Position numbers and translations under genes: made by a program. Shown piece after piece: positions 47,495-55,847 of a DNA stretch of 58,865 nucleotides. The stretch is from Chlamydiia bacterium (GTDB lineage: Bacteria; Chlamydiota; Chlamydiia; Chlamydiales; GCA-2402025): the NCBI GenBank assembly GCA_022601395.1, contig JAJACS010000010.1, positions 1 to 58,865 of the forward strand. The letters run 5' to 3'. Under the pieces are notes generated by a model, which saw only the letters and a program-made list of their open reading frames with translations, did no database searches and was not told the origin of the DNA. How positions within the stretch are numbered: position 1 is the first letter of the stretch; each line of letters opens with the position of its first letter.

Positions 47495-47536
47495 CCGGCT
47501 AATCTGAAGTACAACTTCAAATTAGCCGGGTTTTTT
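47495..47536 (+). terminator. 35-nt hairpin 1 with T-run
   Basis: CCGGCTAATCTGAAGT and ACTTCAAATTAGCCGG pair over 16 positions with one C-A mismatch around a 3-base ACA loop, followed by GTTTTTT (T-run 47531-47536). It looks like an intrinsic terminator in the rightward direction, but no gene reads into it from the left, so an upstream RNA or attenuator is possible. Confidence 0.65.
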
Positions 47537-47557
47537 ATCTTAATCTATGCCTAAATT

Positions 47558-47592
47558 CCGGATATACTGAAGTTGAACTTCCGTATATCCGG
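47558..47592. repeat. 35-nt hairpin 2, related to hairpin 1
   Basis: CCGGATATACTGAAGT and ACTTCCGTATATCCGG pair with a single T-C mismatch around TGA. It has exactly the length of hairpin 1 and shares its ends (CCGG) and centre (TGAAGT, AACTTC). Three stem differences between the copies are compensated on the other side. There is no T-run. Confidence 0.7.
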
Positions 47593-47701
47593 TACTTCAT
47601 CTATCTATTTATTTCTAACACACTTTAGAAAGCTCTTTAGTAAAAACACAGAATTGGCTAGGCTTTAGCAAGTAGTAATCATCTGTGACAGATTTAGTTA
47701 G

Positions 47702-48226
47702 ATGAGTCAAACGACTAAAAAGAACGATTTTACCCACGACAAAGACGCAAAGTCATATAGCAAGCTGCATTCTTCTTTTTTTTCTCATTTTACTGTTAAG
47801 TCTCTGAAAACAGAAAAACAGACTTCTAAGAAAAAAATCATCCCAACAACTGCTCAAAGTGGTCTTCGTGAAGAGTTTAAAAAGACATTTCTCCCTCTTC
47901 TTATAGATGTTTTTGAACTAAGGCAAATGATTGAAACTTACAAGATGCAAAAAAAGTCTCCTGAACTTGAATGCATCGGGAAAGTGTCTAAAACGCCGCA
48001 GGAAATCCTGAACAACCTTAAGCAATTGCAGCAAGATATCGAAGAATCTCAAAGATGGTGCAGCGGAGTGATCCTGCAGATCTCAAAAGGAATCGAAGAA
48101 GCAAAAGAAGCTTTAGAAATGATCCAAAAAGAAGATGAAGGCGTTTCTCACAATAAAGTTCACAAGAACCATGTTTCCCCTTTTAAAAGCTTCATAAACA
48201 AAGTTAAAGATAAGCTATGGCAGTAA
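47702..48226 (+). CDS. hypothetical protein upstream of mutS
   Basis: I do not recognise this family. The 174-residue protein has a basic N-terminal third (many Lys and Thr), then a mostly helical segment with heptad-like spacing (about 70-150) that may form a coiled coil. No signal peptide or membrane helix is present. Its end overlaps mutS by 10 bases, so translation is coupled. A hypothetical gene lies at the matching place between mutS and dnaG in Chlamydia, as I recall, so it may be an ortholog. Confidence 0.68.
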   Translation: MSQTTKKNDFTHDKDAKSYSKLHSSFFSHFTVKSLKTEKQTSKKKIIPTTAQSGLREEFKKTFLPLLIDVFELRQMIETYKMQKKSPELECIGKVSKTPQEILNNLKQLQQDIEESQRWCSGVILQISKGIEEAKEALEMIQKEDEGVSHNKVHKNHVSPFKSFINKVKDKLWQ

Positions 48227-50805
48227 AGACAACTCCTATGATGCAGCAATGGAATAGCTGTAAAGAGAAATCAAAAGGGGCTGTTTTGCTCTTCCGCCTT
48301 GGCGATTTTTACGAAGCATTCTATGAAGATGCCGCGATCCTTGCAAGAGACCTTGGGCTTACTCTTACAAAGAGACAAGGAATCCCTATGAGCGGCGTTC
48401 CTTTTCATGCTGCTGAAAACTACATCGACAAACTGATTACTAAAGGGCATCTTGTTGCTATTGCCGAGCAAGTTGAAAACCCTAAAGAAGTGAAAGGAAT
48501 TGTAAAAAGAGATGTCGTTAGACTTCTTTCTCCAGGCGCAGTTTACAATCCCTCTCTTCTCTCTGATAAAGCCAATAACTACTTTGTATCTATTACAAAG
48601 CTCAATGCGTTTTATGGTCTCTCTGCACTTGATGTCTCTACTGGCGAGTTTAAAGCTTTAGAGCTCAATACACTTTCTGAAGTTCGCGATGAAATTTTTA
48701 GACTTTCCCCAAAAGAACTTCTGCTCTCTGAGAAATTCTACCAATCTGAAATCCTACTGTTTGAAGACATCAAAACGCAACTATCTCTGAGGATCACAAA
48801 AACAGATAACTGGCGTTTTGATGATCGGTGTTCTTTTGATTATTTAACGCGTCACTTTTCTGTCCATAACCTTGATGGCTTTGGTCTTAAAGGAAAAACT
48901 TCTGCAGTGATCGCAGCAGGAGCCCTTCTATGTTATTTTGAAGAAGACCTTTCTCAAGACGTCTCACATATCGTTTCTCTTGAAAATTATAGCATCTCCT
49001 CTTACATGCAAATCGATCAGATGACGCAAAGGAATCTAGAACTATTTGGGAAGGGACAGTTTACTCTTCTTCATCTTATGGATCACACTCTTACTGCTAT
49101 GGGAGGAAGGCTGTTAAAATCTTGGATAGCAAGACCTCTTCTTGATGTGGACAAAATCAAGGAAAGGCAAGAGGCTACAAAGGAGCTTCTTGATAGCCAC
49201 TGCGTATCAGCGCTTCATACATCACTTAATGGGTTTAAGGATGTAGAGCGCCTGATTATGAGAGTGAGAGCGAAGCAAAGTACCCCAAAAGACTTAGCTG
49301 CACTTAGAGAATCTCTTGAAAAACTCCCTGCAATTAAGGCACTTCTTGAGGGATTAAACAGCTCACTTTTTGTCCATGTTTTAGAAAAGCTTTTTTGTGT
49401 TCGCGAGCTCACTGAAAAAATCGAAAAAACACTTGTTGAAGACCCGCCAATCAAGATCCAGGATAAGGATCTGATTAGGCAAGGAGTCGATAAAGAACTT
49501 GATGAGCTGAAAGAGCTCAAGTCCCACTCAGAGGACTTTTTGCTCAAGTACCAAGAAAGGCTAAGAGTAGAAACTGGGATCAAAACCTTAAAGGTAGGCT
49601 TTAATAAAGCCTTTGGATATTTCATTGAAGTATCAAGATTGCAGTCAAAGAACACACCTCCTTATTTTCACAAGAAACAAACTCTTGTGAACAACGAACG
49701 CTTTATTACAGAAGAGCTAAGAGGCTACGAAAACAAAATCCTTGGCGCCGAAGAAAAGATCCTCACCATTGAGTCTCGTATTTATGAAGAGCTTAAGAGT
49801 TATGTTCTAACCTTTGAGAAACAAATCCGCTTTATTTCAAAAGGAATTGCTCATCTAGATTGTATTCTCTGCTATACACACCTCGCGCAAAAAAGTGGGT
49901 ATACATGTCCGATAGTTGATGATAGTGATGTGCTTTCTATCAAAGACGGACGCCATCCTGTGATAGAGACAAGTGATATCGCGACGGGTTTTATTCCCAA
50001 TGACACGGATATGGACACCCTGAAGAAACAGCTTTTTGTCATAACAGGCCCAAATATGGCGGGTAAGTCCACCTACATAAGACAAGTCGGCCTTCTCTCT
50101 ATTATGGCTCATATGGGCTGTTATATCCCGGCTAAAGAAGCTCGTATTGGACTTATTGACCAGGTATTTTCCCGTATAGGCGCAAGTGATGACCTATCCC
50201 GCGGATTATCCACCTTTATGGTAGAAATGACAGAAACAGCCAATATCCTGCGTCATGCAACACAAAGATCCCTTGTGATCCTTGATGAGATCGGAAGAGG
50301 AACGAGTACCTATGATGGGATTTCTATAGCCTCATCGGTAGCTGAGTACCTCCTTACAAACCCCTCCTGCCGGGCAAGAACTCTATTTGCAACTCATTAC
50401 TTTGAGCTTACCAAGCTTGAAGATGATTTTGAGGGGGCTCTTAATTATAACGTGAGTGTTGATGAGACAGATAAAGGGATCGTATTTCTTCGTAAGATCG
50501 TAAGGGGCGGTGCCGATAAGAGCTACGGGATCCATGTAGCCAAACTGGCAGGACTCCCTCACTCAGTCCTTAAAAGAGCGGAGGAGCTACTTGAGGAGCT
50601 TGAACAAGCTCCGGCAGCTCAGCCCTCTAAAAAGGGCAAGAAGAAATCCTATAAGAAATCCCAAGATCAGATGCTCCTATTTTCTAAAGAAGACACTTCT
50701 TTTAAAGAAAATATTTTACAGGAACTCAAAGAATGTGATCTCGCACACCTCACCCCTGTTCAGGGCCTCACTTTGCTTGAAAAGTGGAAATCTTTGTTAA
50801 ATTAA
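48217..50805 (+). CDS. mutS: DNA mismatch repair protein MutS
   Basis: MutS finds mismatches after replication. The 862-residue protein has the N-terminal mismatch-recognition motif LLFRLGDFYEAFYEDA (Phe-x-Glu equivalent), connector and lever domains, and the ATPase with GPNMAGKSTYIRQ (Walker A), SRIGASDDLSRGLSTFMVEM and VILDEIGRGTSTYDG (Walker B). The C-terminus has KSYGIHVAKLAGLP. Length and motifs are normal. A Lys-rich spacer is found near residue 800. Confidence 0.97.
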   Translation: MAVKTTPMMQQWNSCKEKSKGAVLLFRLGDFYEAFYEDAAILARDLGLTLTKRQGIPMSGVPFHAAENYIDKLITKGHLVAIAEQVENPKEVKGIVKRDVVRLLSPGAVYNPSLLSDKANNYFVSITKLNAFYGLSALDVSTGEFKALELNTLSEVRDEIFRLSPKELLLSEKFYQSEILLFEDIKTQLSLRITKTDNWRFDDRCSFDYLTRHFSVHNLDGFGLKGKTSAVIAAGALLCYFEEDLSQDVSHIVSLENYSISSYMQIDQMTQRNLELFGKGQFTLLHLMDHTLTAMGGRLLKSWIARPLLDVDKIKERQEATKELLDSHCVSALHTSLNGFKDVERLIMRVRAKQSTPKDLAALRESLEKLPAIKALLEGLNSSLFVHVLEKLFCVRELTEKIEKTLVEDPPIKIQDKDLIRQGVDKELDELKELKSHSEDFLLKYQERLRVETGIKTLKVGFNKAFGYFIEVSRLQSKNTPPYFHKKQTLVNNERFITEELRGYENKILGAEEKILTIESRIYEELKSYVLTFEKQIRFISKGIAHLDCILCYTHLAQKSGYTCPIVDDSDVLSIKDGRHPVIETSDIATGFIPNDTDMDTLKKQLFVITGPNMAGKSTYIRQVGLLSIMAHMGCYIPAKEARIGLIDQVFSRIGASDDLSRGLSTFMVEMTETANILRHATQRSLVILDEIGRGTSTYDGISIASSVAEYLLTNPSCRARTLFATHYFELTKLEDDFEGALNYNVSVDETDKGIVFLRKIVRGGADKSYGIHVAKLAGLPHSVLKRAEELLEELEQAPAAQPSKKGKKKSYKKSQDQMLLFSKEDTSFKENILQELKECDLAHLTPVQGLTLLEKWKSLLN

Positions 50806-50886
50806 ATATTTAAATTTACAATAGCGTTATACTTATATTTTTATATGTAATAGTATAATTTTTAATATTATTCATTAAACTTTTAG

Positions 50887-50897
50887 TTTGTTATAAT
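50887..50897 (+). promoter_or_regulatory. putative promoter TTTGTTATAAT
   Basis: TTTGTTATAAT lies 35 bases before the ATG at 50933. The same 11 bases lie 36 bases before the ATG at 55848. ATAAGG follows near the start codon in both. I take TATAAT as the -10 box. Confidence 0.5.
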
Positions 50898-50932
50898 CTT
50901 TATTACATTAATAATATTTATAAGGATTTAAC

Positions 50933-52081
50933 ATGTCTGCAGACATACGTAGCATTAGAAGTCGTGATCATCTGGCCTTGCTTATGCAAGATATTCCAGA
51001 AGAGCGTAAAAAGCCAGAAGGCTCTCTTATAGGAAGTGCAGCTTCAAAGATATGGAGCGCAACAAAATTTACAGCAAATGCAGCCAATCAGATTGTGATA
51101 AAACCTGCAAGAATTGCTCTTAACGCTCTTGGCACTGGCGCAAAAGAAGTGATTACATCAAGACCGACAAGTCTTGAAGCACTTGTTGCGATACCAGCTG
51201 TTGCCTTTTCAACAAGAGCTCTTGAGCATGGGCAAAACTGCGCTATAATGAACGCTGCTAGAAAAACGTTTTTCAGTGATTCAGAGAATTTCATCACAAG
51301 ATTTTATTCAAGCAGAGACTGGTCCTCTTTTACAACCCCTAGCTACTGGAGAGAGCTGTACCAAAGCTTAACTGAAGTACAAGGCTCTATCACAGGAGAT
51401 AACTTCAAAGAGGTTCTTGCAAGGTATGCAAATACACACTCTGAAGAAGAAATTGAAAACCTCATCAATAGGGTTGCATCGGGTGATGAATACCTAAAGG
51501 GGATCTATCAAGAGGATCCAGAAGCATACAACGTTATTATAAAACACTTAAAAGACAACTACTTCAGCTTTGCAGCAAATGGATTTAGTACAGAAGGTCT
51601 GCCGGATGAGATCAAGAGTAAGTTCGATCAGTCTGCAATAGAAAAGTTTAGCAGTTGGTTTGATGAAAGTATTCTAGCTCACTTTACAAATGCACAGTGC
51701 TTAAGATTCGAGGGTTATACTGACCTTGCTAAGCCATTTATTATCACATTACTTGGCCTTGTTTCTCTACGCATCGGCGCTACCGTAGCGTATAACGTTG
51801 CAGGTGATATCAAAGATAAATACTTCTCATCAGAAGCAGATAAAGTGAGCTACTCACTAAAGGTTATGAATAAGCAGCTAAAGCACATTGAAGCTGCTCA
51901 GGAAAGCATCGTAAGTTATGTACCAAACAGCCTTTCTAAAGAGCAATACAGCTTAACTGAAAAAGCACCTGTCCTAGCTCTTCCTCCAGCTGGAAGAAAA
52001 ATGACAAGGGAAGAAGCTCAAAAGGTTGCATGGCAAATGATGCAGCAGGAAAAAATTACTAAAACTAGAGGAAGAGGATAA
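50933..52081 (+). CDS. hypothetical membrane-associated protein, 382 aa
   Basis: I do not recognise a family. The protein has a polar N-terminus, a central soluble region, one likely membrane helix near 268-285 (FIITLLGLVSLRIGATVAY) and a basic C-terminus. It sits between mutS and uvrC, where Chlamydia has none as I recall. The downstream gene starts 5 bases later and also encodes a membrane protein, so they form a unit. ATAAGG lies before the ATG. A role at the inclusion membrane is only a guess. Confidence 0.62.
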   Translation: MSADIRSIRSRDHLALLMQDIPEERKKPEGSLIGSAASKIWSATKFTANAANQIVIKPARIALNALGTGAKEVITSRPTSLEALVAIPAVAFSTRALEHGQNCAIMNAARKTFFSDSENFITRFYSSRDWSSFTTPSYWRELYQSLTEVQGSITGDNFKEVLARYANTHSEEEIENLINRVASGDEYLKGIYQEDPEAYNVIIKHLKDNYFSFAANGFSTEGLPDEIKSKFDQSAIEKFSSWFDESILAHFTNAQCLRFEGYTDLAKPFIITLLGLVSLRIGATVAYNVAGDIKDKYFSSEADKVSYSLKVMNKQLKHIEAAQESIVSYVPNSLSKEQYSLTEKAPVLALPPAGRKMTREEAQKVAWQMMQQEKITKTRGRG

Positions 52082-52086
52082 TCATT

Positions 52087-52758
52087 ATGGGCAGATATGA
52101 CAGTGGATGGCAAAACGCTATTAGTCAATCATCACATTCTTACAGCACAGGTGGAAGAGCAGACTGTGCGAGCGTACCTTCAGAGATGGGCGCAAAAGTA
52201 GTCATTGCTGGAGCAGCAACTGCTGGTATAGCTCTCGGCTACCAAATCATCACAACAGCACTTGCTTCAGCTTCTCTTATGACAACAGGCTTTGTAGCAT
52301 CTCAGATAGGTGATGCACAAAAAAGCGGAGCAAAGTGTTATGCAGGTGTTGCTGCACAAGCGGCTTTAACAGAAACTCCTAAAAATCTTGGGGATGTCGT
52401 TTGGAATGACAGATCCTGGACAGACTATTTACCTCTGACTGGTGATCATGGCGAGCCTTATGTTTTTACAGCAGTTAAAGCTTCACAAACAGGCATTCAT
52501 GATTTAAGTGGAACCATTACTGAAGAAGCTGCCAAAGACGGATTATCACATGCTCTTGGTGGCGGCAGAAGAGATATCGTTGAAGATGGTAAGCAGTCTA
52601 TCAAGAGAGGAGTTAAAAAACTTATCGCTGCTGAGTGTGAAGACTTTAATGGCTCTATGAATACCATCAAGCTTGGCTTAGGGGTTCTTGGTACAATAGT
52701 ACTTACCCTTGCGGTTGTAAAAGCTGCGAACAGCTATTTTTCTAAAGATCGATCATAA
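52087..52758 (+). CDS. hypothetical membrane protein, 223 aa
   Basis: I do not recognise this protein. A long small-residue-rich hydrophobic stretch lies at about 35-75 (VVIAGAATAGIALGYQIITTALASASLMTTGF), and a second helix lies near the C-terminus (about 197-215). The middle is polar and Gly-rich. It directly follows the 382-residue gene and has a terminator after it. The two-lobe hydrophobic pattern at the N-terminal part weakly recalls inclusion-membrane proteins. Confidence 0.6.
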   Translation: MGRYDSGWQNAISQSSHSYSTGGRADCASVPSEMGAKVVIAGAATAGIALGYQIITTALASASLMTTGFVASQIGDAQKSGAKCYAGVAAQAALTETPKNLGDVVWNDRSWTDYLPLTGDHGEPYVFTAVKASQTGIHDLSGTITEEAAKDGLSHALGGGRRDIVEDGKQSIKRGVKKLIAAECEDFNGSMNTIKLGLGVLGTIVLTLAVVKAANSYFSKDRS

Positions 52759-52791
52759 GAGCTGAGAATACCTACTGATAAAAATATCATC

Positions 52792-52828
52792 AATCCACTA
52801 TCTTTGACTTAAGGTAGTGGATTTTTTT
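52792..52828 (+). terminator. intrinsic terminator immediately before uvrC
   Basis: AATCCACTA and TAGTGGATT form a 9-bp stem with a loop of 13 bases, followed by a T-run (52822-52828). The uvrC ATG at 52829 follows the T-run directly. It ends the two-gene unit upstream and could also set the level of read-through into uvrC. Confidence 0.8.
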
Positions 52829-54646
52829 ATGTCTTTTGATCGTGAACTTTTATCTAGTTATCCTAAAGCTCCTGGCGTTTATCTAATGAAAGGAGCAAAG
52901 GGCAAAGTGCTTTATGTTGGTAAAGCGAAGCATTTGCAAAAACGCCTAAGGCAGTATTTTGCAAAAAGTCCTGACTCTAGGGTTATGATCCCCTTTCTAA
53001 CATCAAAAGTTGCCTCTATTGATACCATTGTCACAACATCTGAGAAAGAAGCTCTTCTTCTTGAAAACACCCTCATAAAAAAGCATCAGCCGAAGTATAA
53101 TGCCCTTCTTAAGGACGATAAGACCTTCGTATCGCTTATGGTCAATATAGACCATAAATGGCCCATGATTAAGCTTGTCAGGACAAAAGGTAAGCCCAAG
53201 GGCAAAGGTAAGTATTTTGGGCCCTACACCAACGGGTATGCTGCAAGGCAAACCTTAGAGATTATCTCAAAGATATTCCCACTAAGGCAATGCTCAGATG
53301 CTGAGCTTAAAAGGCGCGATAGACCTTGTATTTTGTATGACATCAAAAAGTGCGTTGCACCTTGCGTGAATAAATGCTCTAAAGAGGAATATGACACATA
53401 CGTTACCGATGCGCTTTCCTTCTTAAAAGGAGATGATGACAGCATCGTAAAAGATCTTAAAGAAAAGATGAAAAAGGCGTCTGATGACTTAGAGTTCGAA
53501 AAAGCGCAGCACTACCTAGACGCCATTACTAAGATTGAGCATGTCACAAAAAATGCAAAGAGCCTTGTGCATTTGCAGAAAGAAGATCTTGATAGTATCG
53601 GACTCTACCGCAAGGCAAAAAGCGTGCTTATTGCCAAGCTTACTTTTAGATCTGGTAGGCTTACAACATCTGATCACTACTATTTTTCAGATATCGCAGA
53701 AGAGGATGAAGACCTTCTTGAGAGTTTTCTACTTCAGCACTACTTAAATGAAGATAATCTTCCGAAATCCGTGCTGGTACCTTTTTCTCTGCCAAGTGGT
53801 AAAGACATCTCAGAGCTTCTCTATGAGAAGCTCAATCGGAAAATCTCCATCTTTTCCCCCACAAAAGGGGGAAAAAAGAAGCTCATTCAGCTGGCTAAGA
53901 CAAATGCAAAAATGCTGTTTACGCAAGAGCGGCATGATGCTGATCTCAAAGAGAGCATCCTTGAAGAATTAAAGTCTAAGTTGAAACTCTCAAGACTTCC
54001 TATTAGAATCGAGTGTTTTGATACGTCTAATATCGCTGGAGATGACCCTGTAGCCTCGCTGATTGCCTTTACAGACGCAGAGAAAGACACAAAGCGCTAT
54101 AGAAGCTACAAAGTCAAAGGCGAGAAAACAGACGATTACCATGCAATGAAAGAGGTCTTAACAAGAAGGTATATCAAAGCCAAAGAAACGAATGACCTTC
54201 CTGATTTGATCATTGTAGATGGCGGAAAAGGCCAGCTGAACGTGGCATCTGAGGTCTTAAAAGATCTGCAGATCGTTTCATGTGATCTCGTGTCTCTTGC
54301 AAAAGAGGATGCAAGGCATGATAAAGGACTTACTAGAGAGAGAGTTTTTATCCCGGGTGTTAAAGAGCCTATTACCTTTGATAAGCACTCCCCTATTCTT
54401 TTTTTTCTGCAAAGGGTCCGTGACGAAGCACATAGAAGAGCCATTACTTTCCACAAGGCAAGGCGTAAGAAAAGGATCATCAAATCAGCTTTAGATAGCA
54501 TCGATGGGATCGGCCCTGCTAAGAAGAGAACGCTTCTTTCTCATTTTGGATCTGTTGCTAAGATCAAAGAAGCGAAAGATGAAGAAATCTTGTCATTGAA
54601 AGGCATTTCTAAAAAGGATCTTGCAGCGCTTAGAAAGGGTCTTTAA
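52829..54646 (+). CDS. uvrC: excinuclease ABC subunit C
   Basis: UvrC makes both cuts in nucleotide excision repair. The 605-residue protein has the GIY-YIG domain (PGVYLMKGAKGKVLYVGKA), the UVR motif (EKMKKASDDLEFEKAQHYLD near 215), the RNase H-like domain with CFDTSNIAGDDPVAS and IIVDGGKGQL, and two C-terminal helix-hairpin-helix motifs (IDGIGPAKKRTLLSHFG, LKGISKKDLAAL). The ATG at 52829 lacks a ribosome site, because a terminator occupies that position; a GTG at 52817 within the hairpin is the other option. Confidence 0.95.
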   Translation: MSFDRELLSSYPKAPGVYLMKGAKGKVLYVGKAKHLQKRLRQYFAKSPDSRVMIPFLTSKVASIDTIVTTSEKEALLLENTLIKKHQPKYNALLKDDKTFVSLMVNIDHKWPMIKLVRTKGKPKGKGKYFGPYTNGYAARQTLEIISKIFPLRQCSDAELKRRDRPCILYDIKKCVAPCVNKCSKEEYDTYVTDALSFLKGDDDSIVKDLKEKMKKASDDLEFEKAQHYLDAITKIEHVTKNAKSLVHLQKEDLDSIGLYRKAKSVLIAKLTFRSGRLTTSDHYYFSDIAEEDEDLLESFLLQHYLNEDNLPKSVLVPFSLPSGKDISELLYEKLNRKISIFSPTKGGKKKLIQLAKTNAKMLFTQERHDADLKESILEELKSKLKLSRLPIRIECFDTSNIAGDDPVASLIAFTDAEKDTKRYRSYKVKGEKTDDYHAMKEVLTRRYIKAKETNDLPDLIIVDGGKGQLNVASEVLKDLQIVSCDLVSLAKEDARHDKGLTRERVFIPGVKEPITFDKHSPILFFLQRVRDEAHRRAITFHKARRKKRIIKSALDSIDGIGPAKKRTLLSHFGSVAKIKEAKDEEILSLKGISKKDLAALRKGL

Positions 54647-55146
54647 TCGTTAATCGTTAAGAAGAACTCTTTTTCATAACCGAGCTTCCTTGCTAAAATA
54701 ACGCCAAGTTCATTTTGAACTCTTGCAAGAAGAGTGTCCTTCTCCTCTTCTTTTATCTTTGGAAGCTGCGCTATGATCTCAAGTTTCTGCGGAAAATGCA
54801 GTATGATATCTGACTGCACCTCTTGTCCTGGAAAGACTTCTTGCCAGTAGTTTTTTAAATAGTCTTTTATGATCGCCTCATCGATGAGTGTTTTCCCGCA
54901 GCCCATTTTGAGCTTAAGGTACTTTTTACGGTTCAGAAAATAAAAGCCTGTGAGAAGCAGAAAACCAAAACTTAGAAAAGCAATACCAAGCTTCACAAAA
55001 AAAGCAGAGCCTTCTGTAAGAAGGCTTGCTAGATTCACTCTAAAGCTACTTAAGCTTGGCAGCATGATAAAGAATATCCCTGCTGCTATGATGAATAGTA
55101 CTACGAATAGATGTACTACGGAAAATAGAATGTTACTTGTGCGCAT
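54643..55146 (-). CDS. AmaP-like membrane protein
   Basis: The 167-residue protein has two N-terminal helices (about 8-30 and 48-68), followed by a soluble region that resembles the alkaline-shock AmaP type: it sits next to an Asp23-family gene and ends with a similar mixed alpha/beta region. In Firmicutes, AmaP anchors Asp23 to the membrane; a similar role is inferred here. Its gene follows the Asp23-like gene by 6 bases. The stop overlaps the uvrC end by 4 bases. Confidence 0.65.
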   Translation of the reverse strand: MRTSNILFSVVHLFVVLFIIAAGIFFIMLPSLSSFRVNLASLLTEGSAFFVKLGIAFLSFGFLLLTGFYFLNRKKYLKLKMGCGKTLIDEAIIKDYLKNYWQEVFPGQEVQSDIILHFPQKLEIIAQLPKIKEEEKDTLLARVQNELGVILARKLGYEKEFFLTIND

Positions 55147-55152
55147 ATGGGC

Positions 55153-55617
55153 TTAAAATTCGTCTGTGTATTCTACAGCTGCTTGCTTTTCCATTTCTTC
55201 TTCGTCTTCTGGCTCTTTATTATCAAGAAGCTTTTCAATAGGCTGCTGTGTGATGAGGTTTTTAAATACTACGTGTACAGAAGCTACATGTAGTCCTGTG
55301 AGCGCTGCGAGCTCTTTCGCTACTTTAGACTGGATTTCTTCTGATTTCTCAGGGATAGAAATACCGTAGGCCACATTGACCTCTATTTTGATGTTCACAG
55401 AGTGGTTTTTTTGATCTTGATCTACTGTGATCCCCTTGATCCTTTCTGAAGCTGACTCCCTTCCAAGCAGGCTATCTAAGATATTGCCTCCGATCAGCTC
55501 TACGCCCTCGATGCCGAGTAGGCATTTATAGCTGATAGCTTGAAAGACTCTGCTATCTACGTCTCTTACGAATACGGTATCTGCAAATTCATAGTCTTCT
55601 TTCGTTTTACTACTCAT
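55153..55617 (-). CDS. Asp23/Gls24 family protein
   Basis: The 154-residue protein has the family layout: FADTVFVRDVDSRVFQAISYKCLLGIEGVELIGG, then SVNIKIEVNVAYGISIPEKSEEIQSKVAKELAALTGLHVASVHVVFKNL. It ends with an acidic tail. The family is linked to envelope stress in Gram-positive bacteria and to unknown envelope roles elsewhere. It heads a two-gene unit with the AmaP-like protein. GGAGG lies before the ATG. Confidence 0.82.
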   Translation of the reverse strand: MSSKTKEDYEFADTVFVRDVDSRVFQAISYKCLLGIEGVELIGGNILDSLLGRESASERIKGITVDQDQKNHSVNIKIEVNVAYGISIPEKSEEIQSKVAKELAALTGLHVASVHVVFKNLITQQPIEKLLDNKEPEDEEEMEKQAAVEYTDEF

Positions 55618-55800
55618 TTGTGCACTCCTCCAAATGGTCTCATTAGCTGTATTCTATCTTATGCGGGTAAAACATCAAGTATTTTTTATGTAAAATCATT
55701 ATTTTAACTAAGTAGTAAATTTTTTATTATATGATTTAAAGAAATTACTACACTATATTCTTGATTAAAGTTTTGTTTATTTGGAAAGTTAAAGGTTTAA

Positions 55801-55811
55801 TTTGTTATAAT
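55801..55811 (+). promoter_or_regulatory. putative promoter TTTGTTATAAT (USP pair)
   Basis: TTTGTTATAAT lies 36 bases before the ATG at 55848, with TTGGAA (55781-55786) at 19 bases from the -10 hexamer as a possible -35. The 11-base string is identical to that upstream of 50933. Confidence 0.5.
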
Positions 55812-55847
55812 ATACACTTAAAACATATAAATAATAAGGTAATAACA

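Larger units (their letters stand above)
47375..47701. other. intergenic region with paired hairpins
   Basis: This 327-bp region lies between divergent dnaG and the small gene leading mutS. Its main content is two 35-nt inverted repeats, listed separately. No open frame of interest is seen, and no clear promoter could be fixed. Confidence 0.5.

Noticed and set aside
55761..55847. Upstream extension of the first USP-like protein
   Set aside because: The region holds the likely promoter (TTTGTTATAAT) and the ATAAGG site, so translation starts at 55848.
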